Shown here: in pieces, positions 32,701 through 45,813 of the stretch
Numbering within the stretch: position 1 is the first letter of the stretch
Layout of the letters: every line of letters starts with the position of its first letter
DNA from: Gnetum montanum
Lineage: Eukaryota > Streptophyta > Gnetopsida > Gnetales > Gnetaceae
NCBI GenBank assembly: GCA_015680685.1
Contig: MNCI01002109.1
Coordinates: 128,370-192,369, forward strand
Length of the DNA: 64,000 nt
Direction: 5' to 3'
Program-made: the position numbers and the translations under genes
The notes under the pieces: generated by a model
The model's input: only the letters and a program-made list of their open reading frames with translations
Told to the model about the DNA's origin: nothing
Databases searched by the model: none

Positions 32701-34865
32701 TCAACAACAGAAACGTGTCCTGGAAGGCCACGCAATCACCGTAGAACTCGGAAGTTTCCATGCTATGATATCATAGACAGATTTCTGTGACAGTGTTAAA
32801 TAAACCAGAACTACTAAGTTTGAAAACTCTGCAATACTAAGAAGAATACGAAGTATCAGCAGAAGTGCTAATTAAGAATTGTGTATAGTTGTTGCTAGGA
32901 TGCCCGTAGCACATTCTATCGCACGAGGACGCTCACGAGGATTTTCGAACTGCAGCGTTAAGTGCGCATGAAATTCTATGCCAAGGCAACATAGAACGAG
33001 AGAGGGGTTGTAATGGTGTTGTACAGTGGAAATAAAATAAATCAGAAAGTAAAATTTGGAGTACGAAAGTAATTTGAGGTGCGTTCAGGTTCTCATCTTC
33101 ACCATCAGTCATCAATCTTATTCCCTTGGGGTACGAAAAGTATCTTTCTATTTTTAAAAGCGCTTTTACAGGTTGTTTTCTTCCTGGTAAAGGATTTTGT
33201 AAGCATAAGAAATAAAGAAGTAAACCCACCGGATAACATAGGAGGTTTTACCGCAGAGCTATCAGAAGCTGACCAATCTTAAGAAAAAATAAATTAAAAA
33301 TTCCATTATTGAAGAGGGATACATTCGGTTGGAGCTATATAATTGATAAAGGAAGAACATTACCTAAAAAGTCTCTAACCACCTCATTAATGTTCAAATA
33401 GTGTAAATAACAATGGGAAGAAAGTAACTCCAAGCTCCAAACTAAATACCAAATAAAACTTTATGTAACTTTAGGTTTAAACCATGTAAACATGAGCTCC
33501 ACTAAAACTAAGAACTTTCAGAAACTTTGAGGAAGATGATGAACTCCACTAAAACTAAGAACTTTCAGAAACTTAGAGGAAGATGACAAGTAAAAAAGTA
33601 GTGGACATCTAAGGTCATGAACACCCAAATAAGAGTTGCCAATACCAATGGAAAACTTGATGAATTAAATACCATAAAAACCCAAAGATTCCAGAATTGC
33701 ACATTGAGGTTGACATTCTATAGATGATTAAATCTTAGCCAAATACTAGTATTAGAACTAATAATAGTAGAGGCAAGTTTTGATTTAAATGAAAAAATTG
33801 GCCATTAATTTCTAAAAAGTCAAGAAAACCATTATTATAATCTTGAATAATTAAAATTCTGTAAAAGTTGTAAAAAAAAACATCACCCATAGGTTTAATG
33901 CTCATGCCACCAATGTGGGGTCCTAGGAGGGTGGAAGATGAGCAAAAGCCTAATGTATTTTTAGTGGATATGCCTAGACTAGAACTTAATCTTACAACTT
34001 GAGAAACAAACTGTACAAAAGATTTTTAAAAATGGACTATTTAATGGCATTAATGTCATAAAAAATTCAATACTCAACCAAATAAGCCATCAAATGCTAA
34101 GGGATGAAAGAAAGGTAATACCAAGCTTACACATATATTGCAAAGACATGGACATTTAATAGGCCATGGTTCATTATTAGTGAAAAGACACTAAAAAGAT
34201 AACTTATCCTACAATGAAACAGGAACTATAAATTTGTTAAAATCATTAACACTTCAAGCCTTCTAAATGTGTTTTATGGTAATTGTAACTTTAGGAATAA
34301 GAATTTACTTTAAAAATAAGTAGCTTTCCAAGAATCACTACCTCTAGCTTATTCATTTTAGTATGCTTACAAAAAAGAAGTTTCCAAGGCTCTATACTAT
34401 ACTAGTTAAATACTTTACCATCCACTTGGCACATAAGTCAATACCACTAATTACAATTCATCAAGCTTAAGCTACCATCTTCTTAATGAAATGTGAAAAT
34501 ATCACAAGCACATATAAGCCCTTTTTAGAATAGCTACTACTCTAAAAGAAATTTCACACAAATTGTTCAATATGATGATATGAAACAATATTAGGAATCC
34601 AATATGAGGAATAGTAGACATGATTTCCCTAAATGATATACTTATAAATGATGCACTCCAAGTGGTAAGACTCTTGATTTGAAAACTCTAAGTTATGGAT
34701 ACTTAATTATAAAGTTTTAATTTAACTATATGTCTTGAGAGTTAAGAAAAATCTTTGAGCTCCAACATACCTCTCCCCTTCCCCAACTTTTTAACCATTT
34801 AAAGCTTCTTATCTTTCTATGTATAAAGCTTTTTCTCAATATTCTTAATTGATAAAACCTATTTT
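32701..34865. other. Intergenic DNA, no gene recognised
   Basis: Composition falls from mixed to AT-rich. No ORF has recognisable content. Its right edge is the start of element E. Confidence 0.6.
33497..33590. repeat. 47-bp tandem duplication
   Basis: 33497-33543 and 33544-33590 share CTCCACTAAAACTAAGAACT and the following bases with three differences. Confidence 0.88.
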
Positions 34866-35550
34866 TGATTAGCTATGATATCACATCTACGATATTGTAC
34901 CTATGACATCGCACCTCTACATATGTCATTATTGATGTGATGTATTGGCTCCTGTTCACCCCTATAAATACCAATACTTGGTCATACCAATCAACAACTT
35001 TCATTCCAACCTTAGGGAAACTCTTACAGTTTGTTTTCATTGTTTCTACTTAGTGATAGAGTGAATGCCTGTAGTGTGGTGTTGAACAGTTGAACAGATC
35101 TTTATTCAAGAGGATTGTACTTAGGCATAGTTCATGAATGACAATAATGATCAAGATTTTTTTCCACCATTACAGCATCCACTTAGTATCTTTGTTTTAC
35201 TTAGCTAATTTCGTTACTTAGTTTAACTTTCATTTCTTTAATATGCTTACTTTAGTATAGTTCTTTACATTTCTTAAGTACTTTACTTTTTTGTGTTCAT
35301 TAATAAGGCATAATGAGTACAATTGGTTTTAAGTGTATAAGTGTAATCGTTTGGTAATCCCAATAGTGTCATTGCTTGGTTCACCCAATGCCACAATGCT
35401 TGTTAACCTAGTAACGGTTACATGAGCCCAAGATATGTATGACAAACCAAGAATGACTGCTCATTGCCATAGGATAGAATAGACTTGCATTTTTGTTCTC
35501 ACTTAGATTTAACCTTTATTCTCATTTTCATTATTTTTGCACTTAGGAGT

Positions 35551-36641
35551 TGATGAGTAGAGAATACCCATATGCTCAACCATATGAGTCACAAACATTC
35601 ATGCATGATCTAGTTGAATTTCGTAGACCTTAAGTCTTCAAGTATACTGGTTCGAGGAAGTATAAAGGCATGCACTGGGGAAAAGGTTGAGATGAACTAA
35701 AAATGAACAAAAAGACTCCTACACCTACTTGACTCTTCTTTTTCCTATGCACCCAAATGTGGTATTTATAGGCTTACATAAGAACCATGATATTGTGTAT
35801 CCGATATCGTTAGCCAGGCCACGATATCGCGTACTCGATATCGCAGGTCTAATATCACGGGTATGATATCAAAGCCTGACAAATCATGGTTCATTAGTTG
35901 TCTTCCCAATTACACTTGTGACATGCAAAGGTATGATTAAGTGCAATTGAGGCATCTAATTTTTATCATTTTTTATGTTTTATGTTCTTGGTGCTTAAAA
36001 TAAGGAATGAAGTAATTTTAATGGCTAATTTTATCTAACTAACTAATTAAGCTTGAACTAATCCTAACATAAGTATCCAGTCCCACTTTTCGTGCACATC
36101 CTAAACATGTTTAACATTTCTAGATTACTAAATGTTAAGCATTACTAGGATTACCACACATCATGGGCATGCTTGAAACAATTGTACTTATGTGTTTAAT
36201 TAATTGCTATTTAGCTTAGCTAACTTAACTTAGCTTAATTTAGCTTAATTACTTGAAAGCATTAAATAAAATTGCATAGAATATTAAATGCATAAATAAA
36301 ATATTTAATCTAGCCAAAGTGTTGTAAGGTTTATTAGAAAGATCATCTTTATTGCCACACACATTATCATGCTCAGGTACAACAACGCTTGAATAAAGAT
36401 CCATACACAATGACTCCTACTGTGGGCACTTGGGAAAATATTCTAACTTTGAGGAAGAAAAAATACAAGAGCTCTATTATGCTATGACAAGAATTATGCC
36501 CAAATTGTGCATCCAAGCGCTATATTTATAGGCTAGCACACATCCCATGATATTGGATATCCGACATCGCATCTTGATCCCCATATCAGGTATCCAATAT
36601 CAAGGCTCCGATATTGGAGCTAGATATAATATAGTTCATCA
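35551..36641 (-). repeat. 3' LTR of element F with extra U3-like segment
   Basis: It starts TGATGAGTAGAGAATACCC and ends TATAGTTCATCA before the PPT. At 1,091 bp it is 217 bp longer than its 5' partner. The excess is about 35667-35885 and contains a second TATA box (GGTATTTATAGGC, near 35761) and CGATATCGCG-type motifs. These resemble the U3 of element B or G more than F's own decayed GATATTGGATATCC motifs (36548-36620). Confidence 0.85.
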
Positions 36642-36655
36642 TACCCCCACAACTA
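36642..36655 (-). other. Polypurine tract of element F
   Basis: Minus-strand TAGTTGTGGGGGTA sits against the 3' LTR. Compared with B it carries transitions in the ATGAC part but keeps the GGGGG core. Confidence 0.65.
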
Positions 36656-37620
36656 AATGAAAACTTGTCATTGAGTGAACAAAAGAAGGAATAAGTCCCT
36701 TATAAAATATTGGGAAGGTATGGGATTATTGATTGACATGTAGACTGACTTAAATGGAATAGACAAATTCTAAGTGCCCAAGTGTATGGATTTACAATCT
36801 TTTACAAAATTGGGTGTTCATGGTAATAGAATTGAATACCCTAGCCAAAATTGACACCCAACACCTTCAGTAGTTGAAGAATGAGAGAGAAGATTCAATG
36901 ATCATGAAAGATCTTCATTGAATGGTGCTACTGCTTATTCTTTGGTGAAGATAGTTCCGCTTCTAGTCCATGCTTCCCACTACAATCATAACAAGATTTT
37001 GGATTAGTGTGTAATGTGTAATGTAAAACTTTTAGGTACCTTGTCTCATCGATAGTTACACTTGGCTTGGTTGTGGTTATGGTGGATTGATTCATTTAAT
37101 AGTGTTAGCAGGAAAATTGAAACATGGGGTGAAATGGATAAGTGATCCATTATTAAATTCTAAAAACCATAGAGTTTGTGGATGGGTGGATATTATGGAC
37201 TCACTACCTATTTCATGAAAAAGAAACCATATCCAAGTTATAAATAATAAAATTCAAAGCTAGAATCTAGACACAAACAATCAAATAACTAGATAGTACA
37301 TGCCCACATCAAGCAAAATACATTGTATTCAATTGGCAATAAGGCACGTTATTATTAGAACACAATAAGAAAATCACACAAAAATAAAGAAAAATATAAA
37401 GGAAACTGTAAAATATTCAAGAAAAATAAAATGTACTAATGATGTTGTAAAACAAAAATTGGAAAAAATTAATAAAGTAAAAATAAAAAGATGTAAGACA
37501 AAGAAGGTGTAAAATAAAAAGTTGTAAAAATAACAAGGTGTAAAACAAAAAGATGAAAAAATGAGGAGCCACTATAATGGTTAGCATGGATGACCATCTC
37601 CCCCACAACTAAGTTGAAAG
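36656..37620 (-). other. Short noncoding post-pol region and A-rich tract of element F
   Basis: It matches B's post-pol region in landmarks (the leading stretch after the PPT, then TACCTTGTCTCATC, A-rich tract 37360-37565, CTCCCCCACAACTAAGTTG at 37599). There is no accessory ORF, no GATATC or TATA block, and no credible coding ORF. Confidence 0.6.
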
Positions 37621-38362
37621 GAGGAGACCTAAAAGATGAAGCATGGTTGTTCATCTGATGAGGCATTTGTTGCACTGGCTTGCTAAGGCTTGTGAAAAGG
37701 TTTGACTTGTTGTGTGTTGACCAACTACTTTTTGTTTGGGCTCTTAGGTTTGTAGATTAACACGGCCCCAAAAGGAAAGGTTTCATAAATGATATAAGGA
37801 CCTTCTCATAGTGTTTGGAACTTGGTTCATTGTGGCACATGTGTGGAGTTCTACTAGAGAATTTTATCTACTGGTTAAAATTTGACTTTCCCAATTCTAA
37901 GGTCATGGTGCTTCTTGTTGAATACCTTGTGCAACTAGTTAGATGACATGGCCACTGATTAGTTTTTGTCTAGCAAGTTGAAATTCTTTAATCTTTCTTT
38001 TTGTGCTAGACTTAAGTTAAGGTCAAGGTCATAGGTTGTTGAAAGTGCATGGAGCTCGAATTGAATAGGAAGAGTCGGTAGTTTTTCATACACCAGCTCA
38101 TAGGAAGACTATCTTATAGGAAGCTTCCAGGTGGAGTGGTAGGCCCAAAGGGCATCACTGAGTTTTATGCTCCAATCTCTTCTATATTTTCTAACTGTTC
38201 TCATTAAGATCTTAGTGATTTTCCTATTTGTAACCTTAACTTGATCGTTAGATTGGGGATGATAAGGTGTTGTTAATTTATGCTCAACCCCCAAGTGTTG
38301 CATGAGCTTTCGAAAGGTAGTGCCTATACAGTGGGTTCCATTATCAAAAATTAATACACGTG

Positions 38363-39317
38363 TGATGAGCGACAAGGTACCCCTATGTTCAACCATATGA
38401 ATCACAAGCATTCACACATAATTCGTTCAAATTCTATGGATGGGACTAGTTGTGGTATCCAGATTACTATGCCTTGATCGTAGATGGTTGTCTTCCCACT
38501 TGGACTAGTGGTAGCTTTATCATGTATGATTTAGTTCAGAGTGAGGCATATGATTTTTATTATTTTATATTTTATTATTCTATGATTAACAATAGGTTAA
38601 AACTCAATTTATAATCAAGTCAACTAATTTAATTGCTAATTAATAATCAACTACCCTAACATAAGTATCTGATTCTACTTCCCGTTTACATCCTGAACAC
38701 GTATAATGCTATTGTGTTACCAACTGTTAAGTGTTGTTGGAATTACCAAGAGTCATATGCATGCTCAAAGCAATCATACTTATGTGCTTAATTAATTAAC
38801 ATGCATGAAAATGTAAATATTAACTAAGTACATGAAGAGTAAATTTCATGGAAAGTAAATCTAATCTAAGTCAAAGTGCTATGATGAATAAGAATCAATC
38901 TCGATCTTATTACCATTCATGGAATATGTCTAGGTACATTGCCAATCAAATAAGACTTCGTACAATTGACTCAGATCCACTCTGTGAGCACTCACCAACT
39001 ATTCTCTAAGATTACGGAATAAAACTACAAGAATTCAGCTACTCTATTGACAAAACTATGAAAAACTACTTCAAAACTAATGAAAACTGATTGGAAATTG
39101 TGAGCCTAGGTGCTATATTTATAGGCTAATATATACCCCGTGATGTTAGGTATCTGATGTCGTGGCCTTGTTATCAAAGCCTTGTTATTAGAGCCTTATT
39201 ATCGGAGCCCTGTTATCATAGCCTTGTTATCAGAGCCCTGTTATTAGAGCCTTGTTATCAGAGCTAACCAAAAATTTGACTTTTTATCAGATAACCCAGC
39301 CAACTGATGATTCATCA
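38363..39317 (-). mobile_element. Solo LTR inside element F integrase, TSD ACGTG
   Basis: Edges are TGATGAGCGACAAGGTACCC and GATGATTCATCA, flanked on both sides by ACGTG (38358-38362 and 39318-39322). The 955-bp length and internal landmarks match the other LTRs. There are no internal genes, so an element inserted here and recombined between its LTRs. It is nested at level three (E, then F, then this). Its U3 has its own 14-bp tandem repeats. Confidence 0.93.
39165..39262 (-). repeat. Seven tandem 14-bp U3 iterons
   Basis: Units of the type GCCTTGTTATCAGA repeat seven times exactly in register, next to a TATA-like ATATTTATAGGC (about 39114). They occupy the place where element B has GATATCG palindromes. 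Confidence 0.93.
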
Positions 39318-39849
39318 ACGTGGCACACCAAATTTTTTTACAACATTCTATTGTACAAACTAAGCAGTAGTAGAAGATGTATAATTGATGACAGTTATTA
39401 CTTCTATTAATTTCATACAATAGTCAACAAAAACTATGATGTATGCATTTCCATTTAACATGGGCATGATAGAACCCATGAAGTTAATGCCTTAGATGTT
39501 ACAGGGTTCTAGTGGTTGGATCCATTATTGAGGTTCCTCCATTCAAGTAGTAATTCCACCATCACGTTGGCAACATTCACAAGAGTTAACAAATTGGTAA
39601 GCATCCTTGAAAAGTATTGGCCAATAATACCCTACCATTAGGATCTTAATGGTCATGCATCTCCTAGCATAGTGGCCTCCACAAGGACCCTCATGAGCAT
39701 TTTGGAGAATACACAGTTGATCAGCATCAGGGACACACCAATGAACTAGGCCATAGACACACACCTTGTAGAGATGCCCATTGATCTTCATGACACATTT
39801 TACGTAGTGAAGAAATTGTTGTTTCTTTCTGTGGTCTAGCTCTTATGAC

Positions 39850-41270
39850 ATCTCTTGAGTGAGAAGATAGGTGAGAATGCCATCATACCATTTAGGCTTA
39901 GTGGGCAATGATTCAATTATAGCCCTGACAAAGAGAAGTTCATCATGCAACTAATTAGACAGTGGGCTTTCCTCCTCTTTGTTGTCCCATTGCAACTAAG
40001 ACAAGTGATCAGTGACCACATTCTTAATTTCCTTTTGATCTACCATCATAAGATTGAATTCCTACAAGATCACTAACCACCATATGACACTAAGGTTTAT
40101 CGTTGGCTTATTCATTAGGAGGTGAATTGCTATATGATTCATGTGCACAAACACTTTGTATCCAAGTACGTAGTACTTGAACTTTTCCAAAGAAAACACC
40201 ACTACCATTAATTCTTTTTCTATGGTGGCTTAGTTTAACTATGCATCCACAATGCTTCAACTTATGCACTGGATGTAATATGGACATTTTTTGTTATCAA
40301 ACTATGTAAGCATAGCCCCCAAGGCATAATTTCATGCATTCATCATGACATGAAATGGTCTAGACTAGTCTAGTGCCTATAGAATTGGAGTTTCTACAAG
40401 TTTTTCCTTTATCTGTTGGAATGCATTCTCACATTTCTTGGTCTAAAAAAATAAAGCATCTTTCTTTGTTAACTCGACCAAAAATTTTGCAATATTAGAG
40501 AAATTCTATATAAATTGTCGGTAGTATCTAGTGTGTCCAAGGAATGATTAGACATCTTTTACAATTTCTGGTTGATGGGTAATTACTTGGATGACTCTAA
40601 TCTTTTCAAGATCTATCTTGATCCCTACTTATGAGATTTTGTGTCCCAACATAATGCCCTCCTGGATTGTTAGATGGCTCTTTTGCCAATTGGGTTGAAG
40701 ATTGGTCTCCACACATCTTTTGAGCACTTGCTCAAGATAGTCCAGAGCTTGCTCAAATGTAGTCTCATAAGTGGAGAAGTCATCCATGAAGACTTCAACC
40801 CTGCTACTAATCTACTACTGAAAAATACTTAAGACTAGGCGTTAGAATGTGGCACAGGCATTTCATAAGCCAAATGGCATCTTTTGATATGGAAAAGTCC
40901 CCCAAGAACTCATGAATGTGGTTTTGGCCTAATCCTTTGGCACAATCTAGATTTGGTTATAGCCACTATAACCATCCAGAAAACTATAATAGTAATTCCT
41001 AGATATAGTGTCCAACACTTGATCCACAAATGACAATGGAAAGTGATCTTTGAATGTTGCCATATTCAATAGTCAAAAATCGATGCAAGCATGCCACTTA
41101 CCACCTTTCTTTTGCACAATCACTAGTGGGCTAACCCACTCACTATCTATAATGGGATAGATAAACCCAACCTTAAGGAGTTGTTCGATTTCCTCTTTAA
41201 CAATTTGCTTCAATTTGGAGTTCAATTGTCATTGTGTCTGCCTCTTTGGCTTCATGGCTAGATCAATGTA
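39850..41270 (-). pseudogene. RNase H and reverse transcriptase relic of element F
   Basis: Plus-strand text parallels H and D throughout: the segment encoding the HxDHSAI-like box near 40130, the RT catalytic MDDFSTYE-like box near 40775-40790 (minus GTCTTCATGGATGACTTC) and the FLDGYSGYNQI-like box near 40960-40990. Stops and frameshifts are frequent, so no long ORF remains. The gene order matches the family. Confidence 0.75.
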
Positions 41271-41279
41271 GATACAGTG

Positions 41280-42240
41280 CTAGCATATCCTAGGATCAAT
41301 CCCTATGAGTTTGGGATATGACCAAGAAAAGACTATTGGCCATCTATTAACCACATTCAATAACACCTCCTTTTGTTTAAGAGCAATATTTGCATCGATT
41401 ATTACCAGCTTTCCATTTTTCAAGAATGCATATTCCATGCTAGCATGTAAATTTTTCAACTCAAGGGGCTCTTGTTTAGAATTTTTAGAAATTTTCAACT
41501 CTTTCCAATTGGTATCATCAATTTCTTCAATGGAGACTTGGTGATGAAATTTCTCTAGTTCATTCATGCCTTCCACATAGGCACATGTTAAGCTCTTAGT
41601 AGGTTCCATGCAAATTGTTGAGCTACTTCCAAGATTAGCTATTAGCCACTAGGTGCCCTCTTTTTTTATGGCTATTACATATAGGAACCTTTGAATTTTA
41701 GATATGTCAGCACACTAATTGCATGCTTTGATAGATACACTATTAACAACCCATAGTTTTTGCATACAATTGCACCCTGTATCACTATATGCAATGCATG
41801 GGACTTTCTTCCTCTTAATCTTTCTGAATACATTTTCTTTAGAGATTTCAAGGGAAAGATCTTGTATCTCCAATCATGCATCAATAGTGCTTAACTAAGC
41901 CCTTCCCATGATGATTGGGAAGTCTCCCTTACAATTTTCCACTCAGATCACTAGGAATCCAGCAAGGTAAGACCACACGCAAATAGTAGTTACAATGTCC
42001 TCCACCAATCCCAAGGGAAAAGTGATGGATTAATTAGATAACTCGAGATGGATGTTGCTCTTCTTGAGTGGAGGCAAGTTCTAGGCTTTATACATCTCAT
42101 GGGAAATCAGATTAACACTAGAATCTAAATCTAGAAGAGCTTTTCAAGGCTCATTCCTAATGATTTGAAGGTAAATAAGGGAACTTCTAGGATCAGATAG
42201 TTTCCTAGGAATGTGGCTAGCCTTTATTCAATTGGTTACC
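41280..42240 (-). pseudogene. Protease C-terminus and RT linker relic of element F
   Basis: The open segment 41609-41280 reads EEIDDTNWKELKISKNSKQE, then MEYAFLKNGKLVIIDAN and a GIDPRIC end. This is the linker that precedes RT in this family. Upstream, IFPLKSLKKMYSERLRGRKS (41870-41810) follows the degraded protease signature at about 41880-41940. The DTG region lies toward 42100 but is not cleanly readable. Confidence 0.65.
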
Positions 42241-42249
42241 TCATGGGTT

Positions 42250-44775
42250 AACATGATGGTATGCACTTTGAGAGTGTTTTATTTGAAGGGGACTCAAATG
42301 GATTAGATGCAGAGGGTGATGGAAAAATAGGGTTGCTAGCTATAGGGGTATGTTATGGTTTAGTTGGACTATTGATTTGGAAGAAAGGTCTTTTTTCATG
42401 ATCTAGTTTCTGAACCATTCAGCTAAGGAACTAGTTGTAAGTTAACAACCTTTTTTGCATTGCATTGTTATGGCTGAGGCAAAATTTCTTCTTGCATTGA
42501 CGGAGTAGGTGGTAACTAGGTTGAGGGTGAAGGGACATATGAAGAAGCATGAGGATGGTAATATGGATATGGGATTTCCCTTCTAGTAGATGAAGAATGA
42601 GTTTCGTAATACTTTGGAGGGTAGTTGTAATGTTGGAAAGTAGCGTGACGGGAAGAGTCATCTAGAGAAATGGGTTGTTGAACATAGTACCCATATGAAT
42701 CTAGTTGTTAGTAAGGGTACTTCTACCTTGGTGGTGGCATCCCCCACAACTGTGGATGTTGCCATTACTAGTACTATTCATACAGTTGTGGTGGAGCTCC
42801 ACTTGGATTAGGCTTGTTGCTAGAACTGCCTAGGATTACCTTGAGGATAAGGAAATCTTCTAAGTTCTTGTCTTCTTGCTAGTCTAGGATTTAGAGTGTA
42901 CACCCTAGACTCCTAGAAGTGTGACACAACAAGGCAACATCCTTTAGGATGTTCATATTGGCACATGTCATACCCATCATCACAATATGATTCTATCTCC
43001 ACAGCTTCTTCTACTACAACAACTTTGCCCTTATCCATTTGGTAGGAACATTTAACTTCTCTCCACCTCCTTCAATCATAATCACTACTCTACTCCCTTG
43101 ATTATTATGAAATTTTTAAAGTAGTTTGAAATTTTTCATCCAATGAATCCCACATTTTATCTACCTTGGCTAAAATTTTAAATAGATTTTTGGATTGGCA
43201 AGGTCTTTCTATTCACCACCTCATCAAGTGGTGACTCTTCCTCACTATCACAAAAGCATATCTCCCTTCTTTTGATGGAAGGATCTCTATTATATTCTTC
43301 TACACTTTCTTATTTTCTTAACTCACCTTCTTCCTTTACTACCTACTTAATTAGTCTTTGAATATGATGGACTCTTAGTTTTGACAATTGCCCTTGGGCA
43401 TAGACTCAAAGAGTTCTCCTTGTTTTTTATTGGAGTCCATCTATGATATGGTGAAGTTGTTTAGGTTGAGAATAACCATGGCCAGGATATCTATGCAACA
43501 AAGAATAGTATCAGTCCATTGTTACATCCAAGAGTTCATATGTCTATTGTTTCCATCCTTGGATCTGCTTCCTCAAGTTGGACACTCAAGAGTATATCTA
43601 ATATTTGTCATTGAATAGTTTGAGAATTGTACTCTACTATCTAATGGGTTCTAGTTCTAGGGATTGATACCAACTCTCTACTTCCCTAATGAGTATCCTT
43701 GGGAATAGCTTAAGCTTTTTCCAATCATTCTCCACATTTTTCACACCACATGCATCATGATAGTCCTAAAGATGATTTTGCATATCTAAGTTATATACCC
43801 CTTTGAACCTAGGGATATTGTTAATGTCTAGCCTCTTGATTTGACTATCCTTTATGTGCCTTATATGAATTCTCACTACCTCTATGATGTTCATCATGCT
43901 TCGAGTGACAAGAAAAGGCTCATCATAACTATGGCCTCTATGGTGGCCATGGTGCCTATGATGTTCTCTACTACCCCTACTTTTATGATGATTGGCCTTC
44001 CTTAAATTCCCATGCCCCTAATCTTGACTTGCTCAATGTGCCCTATGATCAATTTGGTCCCATTGATCACCTTCATTACAATCATGCCCTTTGCAATTTC
44101 ATTTAAAGCTAGAAAATAAAGAAGATAATGATGAAGGTGAAGAGGAATAAGGACTAGCACCACCATAGTACCTGCTACCCCCTCATTAGTGGTCATGGCC
44201 ATGATCATGATCGTGATGCTTATCCTCATCCCTTCCATGATCCTCCTCACCTTATGAATAGTAGATTGCAAGTTCTAGTTTTGGCCTTCTTGAACAAAGT
44301 CAAAGAGAGAAGTGTCATTGAATGGAGAGCCCTTAAGGAAGAAACCCTTACCATCTCTTTTGTACAACAGGAATGAGGAGCCATCAGATTGTTTTCCCTT
44401 CACACTTTCATAATGCTTCTCTTGTTGCTAATTCCTTTTACCTTGTGCATATGTGGGATGATCCTCTCTAGTGTTACTATCCTACACAACATAATTAGAA
44501 TGAAGTCCCTATAGGCCCAACCTCATCAAAGTGCATTGGAGCATCGTTGGAATGGATCGATCAGGTGGTAACACAATGTTGCCCTCTAGGTCCCACCATC
44601 ATATTTGTTCATCCTAATGTAGGAAGAAGATGAAGTTGAGCACATACTTATTGGGATGAGCATATACCACCTTGTATTGGTGGGGCACTTACTAATCTAT
44701 TTGTTCAATTCTTTACTGATTGGATGTTCACTCAAACTTAGATGAAGAATCACTCCTATGAGAAGAAGAAGACAT
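42250..44775 (-). pseudogene. gag relic of element F
   Basis: The start at ATG 44775 (MSSSSHRSDSSS-type opening) corresponds to element B. Downstream text matches B and G: the segment equivalent to HLQEFHDAC (about 43745), the KQIQGWKQ region (about 43560) and the hinge before DEEDES (about 43240). Many stops break it into short ORFs (42661-42431, 44271-44002 and others in mixed frames). Confidence 0.72.
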
Positions 44776-44920
44776 TTTGGGATTAGAAAAAAATAAAACT
44801 CAATGTGCTTTGTTATAATTATTTTTTTATTTTTCCATATGATGTGACCATAGGGTTCATTCCAATGATGTTAAATGGCTTTCACTAAGTTTCTAGATAG
44901 CACACGTATCAAACAAAAGG

Positions 44921-44938
44921 TCCTTGGCAATAGTGCCA
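44921..44938 (-). other. Primer-binding site of element F (degraded)
   Basis: Minus-strand TGGCACTATTGCCAAGGA, one base from the LTR, matches the tRNA-Asp complement except for four transitions. Confidence 0.75.
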
Positions 44939-44939
44939 A

Positions 44940-45813
44940 TGATGAGTAGAGAATACTCCTATACTCAACCATATGAATCACAAGCATTTGCACATGATCT
45001 GATTAAATTCCGTAGTCCTTAAGGCTTCAAGTATACTAGTTCTAGGAAGTGATGTCTAATTGTTAAAATCATTGTCTTCCCAATTACACTTGTGAAATGC
45101 AAAGGTGTGGTTAAGTGCAATTGAGGCATTTGATTTTTATCAGTTTTTATGTTTTATGTTCTAGGTGCTTAAAATAAAGAAATAAAGTAATTTTAATTGC
45201 TAATTTAATCTAACTAATACTAACATAACTATCCAGTCCCATTTTTCATACACATCCTAAACATGTATAATATTGCTAGGTTACCAAACATTAAGCGTTA
45301 CTAGGATTACCAAGCATGATGCACATGCTCAAAGTAGTCATACTTATGTGTTTAATCAATTGTTATTTAGCCTAGATAACTTAACTTAGCTTAATTTATC
45401 TTAAGTACTTGAAAACATTAAATAAAATTGTATAAAACATTAAATGCATAAATAAAATATTTAATCTAGCCAAAGTGTTACAAGGTTCATCAGAAAGCTC
45501 ATCTTTATTACCACATACACTATTGTGCTCAGGTACAACAGTGCTCGAATAAAGATCCATACACCCAATGACTCCTACTTTGGGCACTTGGGAAATTATC
45601 TAGCTCTAAGGAAGAAAAACTACAAGATATCGGCTATGCTATGCAAAAACTTATGCTCAAACCTTATGCCCAAACACTATATTTATAGGTTGTCACACAT
45701 CCTGCGATATTGAATATTTGACATCATATCTTGGCCCCCACTATTGGATATCCAATATTAGGGCTCTAATTTCATATACCTATTATTGGAGAGAAACAAA
45801 ATACAATTCATCA
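44940..45813 (-). repeat. 5' LTR of element F
   Basis: It begins TGATGAGTAGAGAATACTCC and ends ACAATTCATCA, then AGAGT. U3 holds GATATTGAATATTTG-type decayed motifs and TATATTTATAGG (about 45678). Confidence 0.85.

Larger units (their letters stand above)
37680..39850 (-). pseudogene. Integrase relic of element F, split by a solo LTR
   Basis: The zinc-binding part is at 39791-39543: HEGPCGGHYARR followed by CECCQRDGG, so the HH-CC ligands are visible. The core resumes left of the solo LTR with FDNGTHCIGTTF, TTPYHPQSNDQVKVTN and ALWAYHSTWKLPIR (38362-38109). Asp of DNG is kept, and the catalytic Glu before VTN reads Lys (QVKVTN for the usual QVEVTN). The C-terminal domain runs toward 37700 with stops. 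The ORF 38411-38109 begins in LTR sequence, so its first residues are not integrase. Confidence 0.8.
35551..45813 (-). mobile_element. Element F: Ty3/gypsy element with gag and pol, inserted in E's LTR
   Basis: LTRs are at 35551-36641 (3') and 44940-45813 (5'). Flanks GGAGT (35546-35550) and AGAGT (45814-45818) are a target duplication with one transition. The minus order is PBS, gag, protease, RT, RNase H, integrase, A-rich tract, short noncoding region, PPT. There is no accessory ORF and no internal promoter block. A solo LTR (38363-39317) interrupts the integrase. All genes are decayed. F is the most complete gag-pol layout within the window. Confidence 0.88.

Noticed and set aside
32274-32735. 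153-codon minus-strand ORF
   Set aside because: It is antisense to the tandem repeat and cysteine-rich segment, with low complexity and no similarity.
39165-39262. Regular 14-bp repeats as a CRISPR-like array
   Set aside because: Units are directly adjacent with no spacers, and they lie in an LTR U3 of a plant retroelement.
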